From Allobosea sp. AAP35 (lineage in GTDB: Bacteria; Pseudomonadota; Alphaproteobacteria; Rhizobiales; Beijerinckiaceae), in contig NZ_LJHQ01000043.1 in assembly GCF_001295925.1 (NCBI RefSeq), positions 1 to 64,000 of the forward strand: a DNA stretch of 64,000 bases. Reading direction: 5' to 3'. Positions within the stretch are counted from its first letter, which is position 1. The number at the start of each line of letters is the position of its first letter. Made by a program: the position numbers and the translations under genes. The notes beneath the pieces were generated by a model, which was not told where the DNA came from, searched no databases, and saw only the letters and a list, made by a program, of their open reading frames with translations. Shown here in pieces: positions 1-8,117 of the stretch.

Positions 1-1
1 C

Positions 2-169
2 ACGATCCGGTTCGCAATCGACTTCATGAAGAGCGTCCTCGCTATGGCCTATTTCGGGCGCAAGTTTTTGGGTTGGCGGCTCACCCCAACTGACCAGCGA
101 GAGCCGGTTAGTTGGGCGCAATATCTGTTGTCGGAAGCGCTTATCACCGAACCGGACCGTCGGCGCTGA
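2..169 (+). CDS. C-terminal fragment of an unidentified protein
   Basis: An open frame enters from the left edge of the window and closes at a TGA at 167-169, leaving about 55 residues of a protein tail. It is rich in aromatic and basic residues (FGRKFLGWRL near residue 18) and ends EPDRRR. No start codon is needed inside the window because the gene begins upstream. I do not recognise the family. The frame could be a chance open stretch, but its composition fits coding sequence. Confidence 0.35.
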   Translation, partial: TIRFAIDFMKSVLAMAYFGRKFLGWRLTPTDQREPVSWAQYLLSEALITEPDRRR

Positions 170-485
170 CGGAGAGTAAAATTGATCGGGAACGCTTAAA
201 AATATGTAAAACTAAAAGTACACTGCCGCTTATCGACCGCGACAATCAGCTGGGGTTTTCGAGTTTTTTGTTTTCTATTTGCATCTTAAAGAATGAGACC
301 ACCAGTTTCTATCGCACGGAGTGCAGTTGAAACTCGAACTTAGCGAATGTTACCTTAAGTAAAAGAATTATATAACTCCATCTTCGGTCGGCCGATCGCC
401 GACCAAAGCTATCGGTACCCGCAATTTTTGCCTGATCGAGAACCCACACATTCTGATTGGTTTGACGTAACGAACCGCGCATTTT
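170..485. other. Intergenic stretch with one short inverted repeat
   Basis: AT-richer spacer between the left-edge gene tail and the AraC-type gene. The only structure I see is a 7-bp perfect inverted repeat, GGTCGGC at 386-392 and GCCGACC at 398-404 around a 5-base loop, about 80 bases upstream of the AraC-type start codon. It could be an operator or a weak terminator stem; there is no T-run to support a terminator. Open frames crossing this stretch on both strands have no recognisable product. Confidence 0.3.
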
Positions 486-1397
486 ATGTCGGCTTGGATC
501 GCGACCCGGAACCATCTCATTGTGCCAAATCGCAACCTTATCGATCTCACGCTCAAACGTCGGACGCAGGTTTCCCGCTCAGTTGTGATCACCTCGGGGG
601 CTACCGCCGAGCACGTCGCGACGAGTGATCCTGTCGATTATGAATTCAGCGTCAGCACCGATACGCATTACCTGGCGCTACACGACCTCGTCTTGAGTGC
701 CGGAAGTATGAGGGTCAACGGTGAGAAGCGGGTGCAATGCCGCGACTTGAGACAAACATTAACGTTTTTGCCGGCTGGGACCTCGGTTGACGGGTGGTGC
801 AAACCCATTGACCGTTCGCAATCCTTTACTGCGCTGTATATCGACCCAATGTCCGTCCCTGAGACGGTCCGTTGCCTTAAATCATGGTCGCACCCGAAGG
901 TGCACTTTCAGTCTCCAACACTGCTTCAAACGGCAAGTCGCCTGAGCGAGGTCGTTCAGGGATCGCTTCCTTTCAAGGAGCTATTGGTCGACGCTCTGAG
1001 CCAGCTCGCGATCGCCGAATTGGCTCTTTTCCAGTCTGGACCGACGAGGTCCGATGGACCCGATCGCAAGCTCGGCCTCAATGAACTGCAGCGCATCGAG
1101 CGGTACTTGCTTGAGAATGTCACTCACAATATCGGGCTGGATGACATGGCCGGCGTAGTCGGCATGAGCAAGTTCCATTTCATCCGGTGCTATCGCGCCG
1201 CCACGGGTCGAACACCCTACCGTTCGCTGCTGGACCTTCGGTGCGATCTCGCGCTTCGTGAACTTGGTGCCGGCAAATGCCCAGGGGATGCAGCCGCCCT
1301 CGCGGGCTTCGATGGCGCGGCCCAGATGGCCCGCACCCTCCGCAGCGCACGGGGCATCGCAGTCCGCGATGTTAAGGCAAAAGCTACTAGATCATAA
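486..1397 (+). CDS. AraC-family transcriptional regulator
   Basis: Predicted DNA-binding regulator of 303 residues. The N-terminal two thirds (about 1-195) is an AraC ligand-binding-like region, and the C-terminal third carries the AraC helix-turn-helix pair. The first HTH is clear (LDDMAGVVGMSKFHFIRCYR, about residues 217-236) and is followed by the family linker ATGRTPYRSLLDLR. The second HTH, usually FSRxFRRxxGxxPSxYR, is poorly conserved and ends in a short basic tail (VKAKATRS), so second-half DNA contact may be altered. No strong ribosome binding site precedes the ATG at 486, and an internal start is possible. It faces a histidine kinase gene tail to tail. The target genes are not evident. 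Confidence 0.8.
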   Translation: MSAWIATRNHLIVPNRNLIDLTLKRRTQVSRSVVITSGATAEHVATSDPVDYEFSVSTDTHYLALHDLVLSAGSMRVNGEKRVQCRDLRQTLTFLPAGTSVDGWCKPIDRSQSFTALYIDPMSVPETVRCLKSWSHPKVHFQSPTLLQTASRLSEVVQGSLPFKELLVDALSQLAIAELALFQSGPTRSDGPDRKLGLNELQRIERYLLENVTHNIGLDDMAGVVGMSKFHFIRCYRAATGRTPYRSLLDLRCDLALRELGAGKCPGDAAALAGFDGAAQMARTLRSARGIAVRDVKAKATRS

Positions 1398-1535
1398 CGC
1401 AATGGTTATCTAAGTGCGCCTCAACGAAACGTCTGAAAAAGCCTTTTCTCCCGCCCCTAGCAGGCATTCATTAGATCCCATATCGGCCAGGAGCGTCGAA
1501 CGCTGGTCCTGGCCAGATGCGCCACTTGCTGACAC

Positions 1536-2579
1536 CTAATTCGCCAGCTTGGAGACCTTCATGGTCAACGTCACGATCAAGCCCTCCGGCTCCCATGCGT
1601 AGTCGATCGCGCCGTTCAGCTGGCCAGTGATGCTGCGAGCGACTAGGCGGCTGCCATAACCGTTGACCTTGGACGGCTCGACGGCAGGACCGCCTCGCTC
1701 CAACCAGACAATCTTGATGTCGTCGCCCTCCAGCGAGCCGGATACGTCCAGAGTCCCTTCGTCCGAGGATAAGGCGCCGTACTTCACCGAGTTGGTGGCC
1801 AGTTCGTGAATGACCAAGGCCAGCGTCGTAGCCGCACCCTCGCCGACGCCCATGCGAGGAACGGCGACACGGATGCGACCGCTGAAGGCACCCATGTCCT
1901 CATAGGGCGAGAGTAGGATCGACAGCAGGTCGCCCAACAACGCCGCTGTGCCCTGGTGGCCTGGCAACGGCCGCACGAGGTCGTGGGCCCGCCCTAGCGA
2001 CGTCAGCCGGTTCGTCAGGTCTTTGGCCATCTCCGCTGCAGTCGTCGACGAGCGGGACGCGATCTGGGTCAGCCCCGACGCAATCGCCAGCAGGTTCTTG
2101 ACCCGATGGCTCATTTCGCCGGCAAGGAGCTCATGTCCTTCCTCGGCCTGCTTGCGCCCGGTCACGTCAAGGAAGATCCCGTACATGTGACCCTGGTGCA
2201 TTCCGGAATCGTTGCCGAGACCCCGCGCGGAGATCCATCGGATTTCGTCGGCAATCATGATGCGGAAATCGATTTCGTAGGAGCCCTCGATACCGCGCGT
2301 CGCGGTGAACGCGGCGCGGACCCGGTCGCGATCAGCAGGGTGGATGCGAGCCGACAGATCCTCGAACACCAATTCCTTGGTATCGTCGACGGCCCACATC
2401 ACGAAGCCTTGCTCGTCCATGACGAATGTGTCCGACTCGACGTTCCATGACCAAAGGGCAACGCCCGCAGCCTGGATGGCACGGCGCAGGCTGTCGGGTG
2501 TCCAATGGCTAAACGGCAAGGCAGGCCTCAATCGCAAGGATTTGATTATCTGCACACTACACGCGATTGAGGCCGTCAC
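1536..2579 (-). CDS. PAS-domain HWE-family sensor histidine kinase
   Basis: Soluble sensor kinase of 347 residues with no membrane segment. A PAS domain (about 30-145) ends with the usual DVTGRKQAEE signature. It is followed by an HWE/HisKA_2-type dimerisation region with phospho-accepting His158 in EMSHRVKNLLA, and a HATPase domain with the N-box HELATNSVKYGALS and the WLE motif that characterises HWE kinases. This family is common in Rhizobiales, often in light or general stress sensing. No cognate response regulator is adjacent, so its partner is elsewhere or is a single-domain regulator. It is transcribed away from the diguanylate cyclase-side genes at low density, probably monocistronic. 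Confidence 0.85.
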   Translation of the reverse strand: MTASIACSVQIIKSLRLRPALPFSHWTPDSLRRAIQAAGVALWSWNVESDTFVMDEQGFVMWAVDDTKELVFEDLSARIHPADRDRVRAAFTATRGIEGSYEIDFRIMIADEIRWISARGLGNDSGMHQGHMYGIFLDVTGRKQAEEGHELLAGEMSHRVKNLLAIASGLTQIASRSSTTAAEMAKDLTNRLTSLGRAHDLVRPLPGHQGTAALLGDLLSILLSPYEDMGAFSGRIRVAVPRMGVGEGAATTLALVIHELATNSVKYGALSSDEGTLDVSGSLEGDDIKIVWLERGGPAVEPSKVNGYGSRLVARSITGQLNGAIDYAWEPEGLIVTLTMKVSKLAN

Positions 2580-2711
2580 GTCACGTTTTGCATCGAGTTG
2601 ACGTCGGCGGATTATGATTCACTTGGCTGAGCGGAAATCGGGGCAGTTTCAAATGAGCGCGACGCCGCTTTTAGAACGTCATAGGCGACCGGTCCATGGC
2701 TGCCTGGAAGA

Positions 2712-3827
2712 CTAGGCAGCGCTTCGCAATGGCGCGACCATAGCTCGGCCTTTGCCGGCGCGTTTGGCGGCATAAAGGGCTTCATCCGCTGCGCGGCGTA
2801 GGACTTCAGGTTCGTTTTGCTGATTGCCGGCCGCCACCGATTTTATGCCAACCGATGCGCCCGCCTGGGCCGCAGATCCGAGCAGCATATAATCTTCGCC
2901 TAGCCGCGCGACGGCTCGCTCGGCCAGATTTCTTGCGGCACCCGCATCGGCCCCGCGAGCGATGATGGCGAACTCGTCGCCGCCGACGCGGGCAATGAAA
3001 TCTCCTTCGCGCGAAACCGTACCCAGTCGAGCGGCGACCTGTCGCAGCAGATCGTCGCCGGCCGCATGCCCCAGGCGATCGTTAACGGCCTTGAAGCCAT
3101 CCAGGTCGAGAAGCAGAAGGGCAAAGGCCTCGCCAGATGCTGCAGCAGTCGCGAGCGCCTCATCGAAGGCGCGGCGGTTGGCGATGCCCGTCAACGCATC
3201 CTTGCGCGCGGCGAAACCGAGTTCGCGCTCGCCGATCAACACGGTCTCCATCTGCGTGACGTTGCGAGCAGCCGCTTCGTAGACGCTTAGCAGATAGAGG
3301 CCGAGCAGAAACGCCATCGACTGAAGTAGGACATCACCCGTAAACGCCAAAGCGGCCATCAAAACGCCAACGGCGAGCGTGCAGATTGCACAGCAGATCC
3401 AGAATCGCACAGCGCGCGAGCAGACGCCGGAGCTGAGGCCCATGGTCAGCCCGACCGTAAGAATGTAGCCGTCGGTGTACTCGGCGTGAAAAATGCGGAC
3501 GGTCAAAGCCGCGATGACAAGCGTGAAAGCGAGAGCGGCGGCGGCATAAAGGTTTTCCCAGCGCCGCGCCTGGGTGAGCATAAGTTCGCCCGGTGAACGG
3601 TGGCCGAAGGCAAACACTCCCATGACTCGCAGCCCGCTGGTCACCACAGCGGCTCCGACGATGCCCCACAGCACCGGATCTCCGGTCCGGACAGCCATAA
3701 TCGCCCCGCCGACGATCAGGCAGACTGCGATGCACAGGATCTGCGTCAGGGCCCCATAAAGGCGGCCGATGATCTCGATCTCGATGGACGGAGGTAAATC
3801 GTTCGTGCGGTTTCTGGTAATGAACAT
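2712..3827 (-). CDS. Membrane-bound diguanylate cyclase
   Basis: Predicted to make cyclic di-GMP from two GTP. The N-terminal half (about 25-185) contains six or so hydrophobic helices and acts as an integral membrane sensor. The C-terminal half is a GGDEF domain (about 205-365) with the intact active-site motif GGDEF at 282-286. An RxxD inhibitory I-site (REGD, 273-276) sits exactly five residues upstream, so feedback inhibition by c-di-GMP is expected. There is no EAL domain. It lies in the same island as a Pel-type operon, and Pel production is classically controlled by c-di-GMP, so a functional link is plausible but only inferred. Confidence 0.9.
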   Translation of the reverse strand: MFITRNRTNDLPPSIEIEIIGRLYGALTQILCIAVCLIVGGAIMAVRTGDPVLWGIVGAAVVTSGLRVMGVFAFGHRSPGELMLTQARRWENLYAAAALAFTLVIAALTVRIFHAEYTDGYILTVGLTMGLSSGVCSRAVRFWICCAICTLAVGVLMAALAFTGDVLLQSMAFLLGLYLLSVYEAAARNVTQMETVLIGERELGFAARKDALTGIANRRAFDEALATAAASGEAFALLLLDLDGFKAVNDRLGHAAGDDLLRQVAARLGTVSREGDFIARVGGDEFAIIARGADAGAARNLAERAVARLGEDYMLLGSAAQAGASVGIKSVAAGNQQNEPEVLRRAADEALYAAKRAGKGRAMVAPLRSAA

Positions 3828-4302
3828 TGAACCACTCCCGACAAAGGAATGGCACCAGGCGGTTTACGGAGAGCGGGCAATTCACTTCAAATGCCGGCTA
3901 GATACCGCTTCGGCAATTCGAACGCGCGAGAGGCAAATTCCACTTGCGCGACAGCGCGAACTGGATCGCCCTAAACCGGTCGTTTCCCGCTTCGGCTGTG
4001 GGCCAGAAGCGTCGGACGGCGGCCTGAACGAGATGCGCCGCAACGGCCATCATCTGACCGCCGGGCCCGGTTGGAGGCAATGCGCGTATTGGATCAGTGG
4101 CCATTGATCGTCGCCAATTACGAAATCGACCTTTCCAGTCTAAATGAAGAGGATCAGGCAGACGCCCGCGATGCCGTCGGGCGGCTGCGTGCGGTTTAAG
4201 GCTGGGCGAAAAAATTTTCCTGCGTCGCTGTCGATCGGGCGCCCCGCCGCGCATCACCCTGTTAGGAACGCGCACGTTCCCGAGCCGCCCAAGGAGAACC
4301 CC
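3828..4302. other. Intergenic region between cyclase and DGPF gene
   Basis: 475 bases separating divergent genes, so it should carry promoters for both the diguanylate cyclase (leftward) and the DGPF/sigma pair (rightward). Long frames cross it on both strands, but none has a recognisable product. A good ribosome binding site, AAGGAG at 4291-4296, belongs to the DGPF gene. I see no convincing terminator or repeat. Confidence 0.4.
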
Positions 4303-4671
4303 ATGCAATACATGCTCATCTTCAATGAGACCACTGCCGAAACCGGCCGCCGCGACGACCCTGCGGCCGCGCCCGCCTACTGGGGCGCGTGGAATGCCTA
4401 CGTAGGTGCTATGTATGAAAGTGGCATCGTCGTCAGCGGCAACGGGCTGCAGTCGCCGCGCACCGCCATTCGCGTGCGCGTGGAAGGCGGAAAGCGCCAG
4501 GTGCAGGACGGCCCCTTCGCCGATACCCACGAGCATCTGGGCGGCTACTTCATCGTCGAGACGGTCAGCCTAGACGACGCACTGGAATGGGCTGCGCGGG
4601 CGCCCTGCGCATCGGCCGGCAGCGTCGAGGTGCGGCCGGTGCTGCCGCCGCCGACGAACGCGCCTGCATGA
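4303..4671 (+). CDS. YCII-related DGPF-domain protein
   Basis: Small cytoplasmic protein of 122 residues of the YCII/DGPF family. It opens MQYMLIFNE and carries the family motif DGPFADTHEHLGGYFIVE about residues 70-87. Start: the ATG at 4303 lies 7 bases after AAGGAG; the open frame extends upstream to 4144 but without a ribosome site. The stop codon overlaps the ATG of the following sigma factor (ATGA), so the two are translationally coupled. DGPF proteins are the standard genomic partners of ECF42 sigma factors. Their biochemical role is unproven, though YCII relatives have a ferredoxin-like fold seen in some small enzymes. Confidence 0.85.
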   Translation: MQYMLIFNETTAETGRRDDPAAAPAYWGAWNAYVGAMYESGIVVSGNGLQSPRTAIRVRVEGGKRQVQDGPFADTHEHLGGYFIVETVSLDDALEWAARAPCASAGSVEVRPVLPPPTNAPA

Positions 4672-5870
4672 GCGACGGCGTGTCGGCGGCGGCCGAGCGC
4701 GTCGCCCGTGAGAGCTATGGCCGCCTCGTAGCGCGCCTGGCCTGGCAATGGCGCGACCTCGCCGCTGCCGAGGATGCGCTGGCCGACGCCTTTGCCGCCG
4801 CGCTGCGCCATTGGCCCGAGCAGGGCGTGCCGGACGCGCCCGAGGCCTGGCTGGCCGCGGCGGCCCAGCGCCGCCTGCTGCACCACGCCCGCCACGTCCG
4901 GCTGACGCAGGACCCGCGCGTCACCGCCCTGCTCGACGAGGCCGAGCCCGAGGCTCCCGAGCGCCAAGCCGTGCCCGACGCACGGCTTCAGCTGATGTTC
5001 GTGTGCGCCCATCCGGCCATCGAGGCCAACGTCCACGCGCCGCTAATGCTGCAGGCCGTGCTGGGGCTGAACGCCAAGGTCATCGCCAGCGCCTTCCTCG
5101 TCTCGCCTGCGGCGATGGCCCAGCGCCTGGTTCGGGCCAAGGCGAGGATCCGCGAAGCCGCGCTGCGCTTCGAAGCGCCGGAAGCCCGCGAGCTGCCGGC
5201 GCGCCTGGCAGCCGTGCTTGAGGCCATCTACGCCGCCTACACCCTGGGCCGGCACGCGCTGGACAGCCCCGCTGACGACCTGCGCGAGGAAGCCCTCTTC
5301 TTGGCCCGCCTGGCGGCGCAGTTGCTGCCGACGCAGGCCGAGGCCTGGGGGCTGCTGGCCCTCCTACTGCATGCCGAGTCGCGACGCGCCGCGCAGTTCG
5401 ATGCCGTGGGCCGCTTTGTGCCCCTGCCGGCGCAGGACCCGGCCGGCTGGCGGGACGACCTCATCCACGAGGCCGAGGCGGCGCTGTGGACCGCCGCTAA
5501 GCTGCGCCAGCCAGGGCCCTTCCAGATCGAGGCGGCCATCCAGTCGGCCCATGCGCAACGCCGCGCCACGGGACAGACACCCTGGCGCGCCATCGCACAG
5601 CTGTACGGCGTGCTCGTGGAGCACCACGCCAACCTCGGCGCGCGCGTCGGCCAGGCCGTGGCCCTGGCCGAGTCCGGCGAGCCCGCGGCCGCGTTGGCGC
5701 TGCTGGACGCACTGCCCCTTGAGGCCGCCGGTTACGCGCCCTACTGGGTGGCGCGCGCTCATGTGCTGGGCTTGGCCGGCGCGCCCGGCAGACAGGCCGC
5801 GGTGCAGCGCGCCATAGGCCTGACCGACGATCCGCGTCTGCGCGATTTCCTGGTTGCTCAGCTGGGCTAA
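4668..5870 (+). CDS. ECF42-type RNA polymerase sigma factor with C-terminal extension
   Basis: Sigma factor of 400 residues. Sigma region 2 occupies about 7-80 and region 4 about 105-165, the latter with the ECF42-like signature LQLMFVCAHPAI and the recognition segment PAAMAQRLVRAKARI. Unlike simple ECF factors it continues for some 230 residues in an alanine-rich helical, TPR-like extension, the hallmark of the ECF42 group, which regulates without a classical anti-sigma factor. The ATG at 4668 overlaps the stop of the DGPF gene; a longer frame begins at 4587 but would lie inside that gene. GC content is clearly higher than in the Pel region, suggesting a separate origin within the island. 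Confidence 0.88.
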   Translation: MSDGVSAAAERVARESYGRLVARLAWQWRDLAAAEDALADAFAAALRHWPEQGVPDAPEAWLAAAAQRRLLHHARHVRLTQDPRVTALLDEAEPEAPERQAVPDARLQLMFVCAHPAIEANVHAPLMLQAVLGLNAKVIASAFLVSPAAMAQRLVRAKARIREAALRFEAPEARELPARLAAVLEAIYAAYTLGRHALDSPADDLREEALFLARLAAQLLPTQAEAWGLLALLLHAESRRAAQFDAVGRFVPLPAQDPAGWRDDLIHEAEAALWTAAKLRQPGPFQIEAAIQSAHAQRRATGQTPWRAIAQLYGVLVEHHANLGARVGQAVALAESGEPAAALALLDALPLEAAGYAPYWVARAHVLGLAGAPGRQAAVQRAIGLTDDPRLRDFLVAQLG

Positions 5871-6274
5871 AATTCCTTGCCCAACGGCGAGCAGGTGTGA
5901 AGCTGGCGCCGGCTGCCGCCGCTCAGCATGAAACGGACCACGATGCTGGGCGACTACACGGTCAGGGGATGAGACGAACTTCGGCCCTGATAGAATTTCT
6001 CGCAAGCGGACGTCCTGAAGGTCCGAGTTGGGCCAACTTTCACCGTTCAACGGACGGGGCTAGGCAAATATGTGGCCCCAATGTTCCGGACAATAGTGCC
6101 TTTGACATGCTCAGGGCGGAACCACCGGTTTTTCCGTAGCGCCAGTCCCGCGTGTGCCGGTAATGGCACATAGAGCTTTAATCTTAACCTTCATAAAAAC
6201 TTTACTTTGAGTATCAATGCATGCGGCGCCGCGTGATGATACAAGCAAATCAGCGCGAATGATGGGGGCATCGA
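5871..6274. other. Intergenic region holding one copy of a transposon-like terminus
   Basis: 404 bases between the sigma factor and the Dlt-like operon. An 80-residue open frame at 5897-6139 looks spurious. The notable content is the repeat at 6030-6107, also found next to truncated comM. The final 90 bases (6180-6270) are AT-richer and are the likely promoter region of the operon that starts at 6275. A GGGGG run about seven bases upstream of its GTG may serve as ribosome site. Confidence 0.45.
6030..6107 (+). repeat. Transposon-like terminus, copy 1
   Basis: A 78-base segment shares two conserved blocks, in the same orientation and at nearly the same spacing, with 25336-25414. One block begins GGGCCAACTTT and continues CGTTCAAC. 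The other, 58 bases on, reads GGACAATAGTGCC then TTGACATG. Sequence outside the blocks is unrelated. Read on the minus strand it begins TGTCAA, a 5'-TGT terminus like those of Mu/Tn7/Tn5053-type transposons. I infer that it is an element end. No transposase gene for it lies in the window. Confidence 0.5.
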
Positions 6275-7870
6275 GTGCAGGACGACAACTTTAATCTCGC
6301 TTTGGCTTTCGCTCGCCGCGCGCGTATTTATCCCCAAGACCCCGCGTTGGTCGTTGCCGGCAAATCCTGCAGCTATGGCGATCTCGCCGATCAGGTCTCT
6401 CAACTTGCCGCCGCCCTGGTGCCAATCCGACGCTCGGGCCGGATCGGCGTGCTGGGCACGCGCTCGCTAGAGGCTTATGTCGGCATTCTGGGTGCCTGCT
6501 GGGCGGGCTTCGCCTACGTGCCGCTAAACCTCAAATGGCCGCCCGAGCGACTCGCTGCATTGATGCGCCTGCTCGAGCTCGACGCGCTGGTTTGCGATGC
6601 CAACGGCGCGGCGTTGCTGTCTCCCGATGTGCTGGCGGCGGCGCCCGATCTCGTGATCGCGCCCGCCGGGGAGGGCATCACGCCTCGCCGCGAGGGGCAG
6701 CGCCTTGCGTCGCGCGAGCGTCTCGCGAAAGGTTACATGGCAGAGCCGGCTTATGTGCCGGCGGACGCTCTGGGCTATGTCATCTTCACCTCCGGCACGA
6801 CCGGGCTGCCGAAAGGCGTGATGATCTCGGCCGGCTCGCTCGCGCATTACGTTGAGCAAAGTCGCGGCTGGACGGGCTATCGTCCCGAAGACCGGATCGG
6901 CGAGGCCTGCGACGTCACCTTCGACTTGACCGTCCACAACCTCTTCCTGTGCCTGGCGGCGGGCGGGTCGCTGCATGTAATGTCGCAACTCGAACTGTTG
7001 GCGCCGGCGCGCTTCATCCGCCGGCAGGAGCTGACCGTATGGATGTCGGTGCCGACAGTGATCGGACTGATGCGCCGAAGCGGTGCGCTGAAGCCCGGGG
7101 TGCTGCCGTCGCTCAGGCTCTCGATCTTCTGCGGCGAGCCGCTGGCGATCGAGGCCGCGCAGGCATGGGCGGTCGCAGCACCAAACAGCGTCGTGGAGAA
7201 CATATACGGGCCGACCGAATGCACCGTTATCGGCCTGCGCCAGCGGCTGACAAGCCCGCCGGTCATGACCGAAAGCCGCGGCATCCTCGCCATCGGTCAG
7301 CCCTATCCGACGATGGAGGTCGCGATCCTCGACGACGCGCAGCGTCCGGCTCCGCCCGGTGCGCCCGGAGAGATCGCGCTTGCAGGTCCGCAGGTTGGCA
7401 TGGGCTATTTCGGCCAGCCGGAGCTCACAGCCGACCGCTTTCGCGTGATCGAAGGCAAGCGCTGGTATCTAACCGGCGATCTCGGTAGCCGCGACGCCGA
7501 CGGTGTGTTCCATCATCTCGGCCGCGTCGATAACCAGGTGAAGGTCAAGGGCAACCGGATCGAACTGGAAGAGGTTGACATGCATTTGCGCCGCGCCGCC
7601 GGCACGGAGCTAGCCGCCACCGTCGCTTGGCCGGTGACGCATGGCTCCGCGGAGGGGCTGGTCAGCTTCGTCGTCCGCGGGGAGGTCGCAGAGGAGGACA
7701 TCCGCGTGCGCATGCTCGCCAGCCTGCCGCGCTACATGATGCCTGCGGCGATCCACCGGCTGGAGACGATGCCGCAGAACGTGAACGGCAAGATTGACCG
7801 GCGCGCGCTCGTCGCCCTGCTCGAACTCGGCATCCCCGCACCGGCGCGCACGCTCGAAACGGTCACCTGA
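6275..7870 (+). CDS. DltA-like amino acid (acyl) adenylation enzyme
   Basis: AMP-forming adenylation enzyme of 531 residues that should activate an amino acid or other carboxylate with ATP and load it on the carrier protein encoded next. The P-loop-like motif FTSGTTGLPKG (about 170-180), the ENIYGPTECTV motif (about 309-319), the YLTGD motif and the C-terminal NGKIDRRAL lysine motif are all present, so the enzyme looks intact. Size and order resemble D-alanine:D-alanyl carrier ligases (DltA) and stand-alone NRPS A-domains. The substrate cannot be read with confidence. It starts at a GTG (6275) behind a GGGGG run and is 10 bases from the carrier gene. Confidence 0.85.
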   Translation: MQDDNFNLALAFARRARIYPQDPALVVAGKSCSYGDLADQVSQLAAALVPIRRSGRIGVLGTRSLEAYVGILGACWAGFAYVPLNLKWPPERLAALMRLLELDALVCDANGAALLSPDVLAAAPDLVIAPAGEGITPRREGQRLASRERLAKGYMAEPAYVPADALGYVIFTSGTTGLPKGVMISAGSLAHYVEQSRGWTGYRPEDRIGEACDVTFDLTVHNLFLCLAAGGSLHVMSQLELLAPARFIRRQELTVWMSVPTVIGLMRRSGALKPGVLPSLRLSIFCGEPLAIEAAQAWAVAAPNSVVENIYGPTECTVIGLRQRLTSPPVMTESRGILAIGQPYPTMEVAILDDAQRPAPPGAPGEIALAGPQVGMGYFGQPELTADRFRVIEGKRWYLTGDLGSRDADGVFHHLGRVDNQVKVKGNRIELEEVDMHLRRAAGTELAATVAWPVTHGSAEGLVSFVVRGEVAEEDIRVRMLASLPRYMMPAAIHRLETMPQNVNGKIDRRALVALLELGIPAPARTLETVT

Positions 7871-7880
7871 GGAGGGCGCC

Positions 7881-8117
7881 ATGGGCAAGGACATCCGCAG
7901 TCTCATCCTCGGTATGCTGGCGGAGCGCGGCCATGCCGGCCCGGTCGGCGATCATGACTCGTTGTTCTTCAGCGGCAAGCTCGATTCGCTGGCGGCGACC
8001 GAGGTGATGATGGCGCTCGAACGCGATTTCGGCATCGACCTCGCCGACGCCGACTTCGACGTGACGCAGCTCGACACGCTAGCCCAGATCGAAGCGCTGG
8101 CGGCCCCGCGTGCCTGA
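7881..8117 (+). CDS. Acyl/peptidyl carrier protein (DltC-like)
   Basis: Carrier protein of 78 residues. The phosphopantetheine attachment serine lies in the motif KLDSLAATEVM (about residues 35-45), and the following acidic helix II fits the family. ATG 7881 sits right after GGAGGGC, a strong ribosome binding site; the frame could be read further upstream, but that would overlap the adenylation gene. It should receive the aminoacyl or acyl group from the preceding enzyme and hand it to the membrane protein encoded next. Its end overlaps the downstream GTG by 8 bases, so translation is coupled. Confidence 0.9.
   Translation: MGKDIRSLILGMLAERGHAGPVGDHDSLFFSGKLDSLAATEVMMALERDFGIDLADADFDVTQLDTLAQIEALAAPRA

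Noticed and set aside
386..404. The 7-bp hairpin upstream of the AraC gene as a rho-independent terminator
   Set aside because: There is no following T-run and the distance from the upstream gene end is over 200 bases; kept only as a possible operator within the intergenic entry.
3898..4536. A 212-residue minus-strand frame
   Set aside because: Much of it is the antisense of the DGPF gene and the rest is intergenic; arginine- and alanine-rich with no motif, typical of GC-rich shadow frames.
5897..6139. An 80-residue open frame after the sigma factor
   Set aside because: It overlaps the transposon-like terminus, lacks a ribosome site and has no coherent protein composition.
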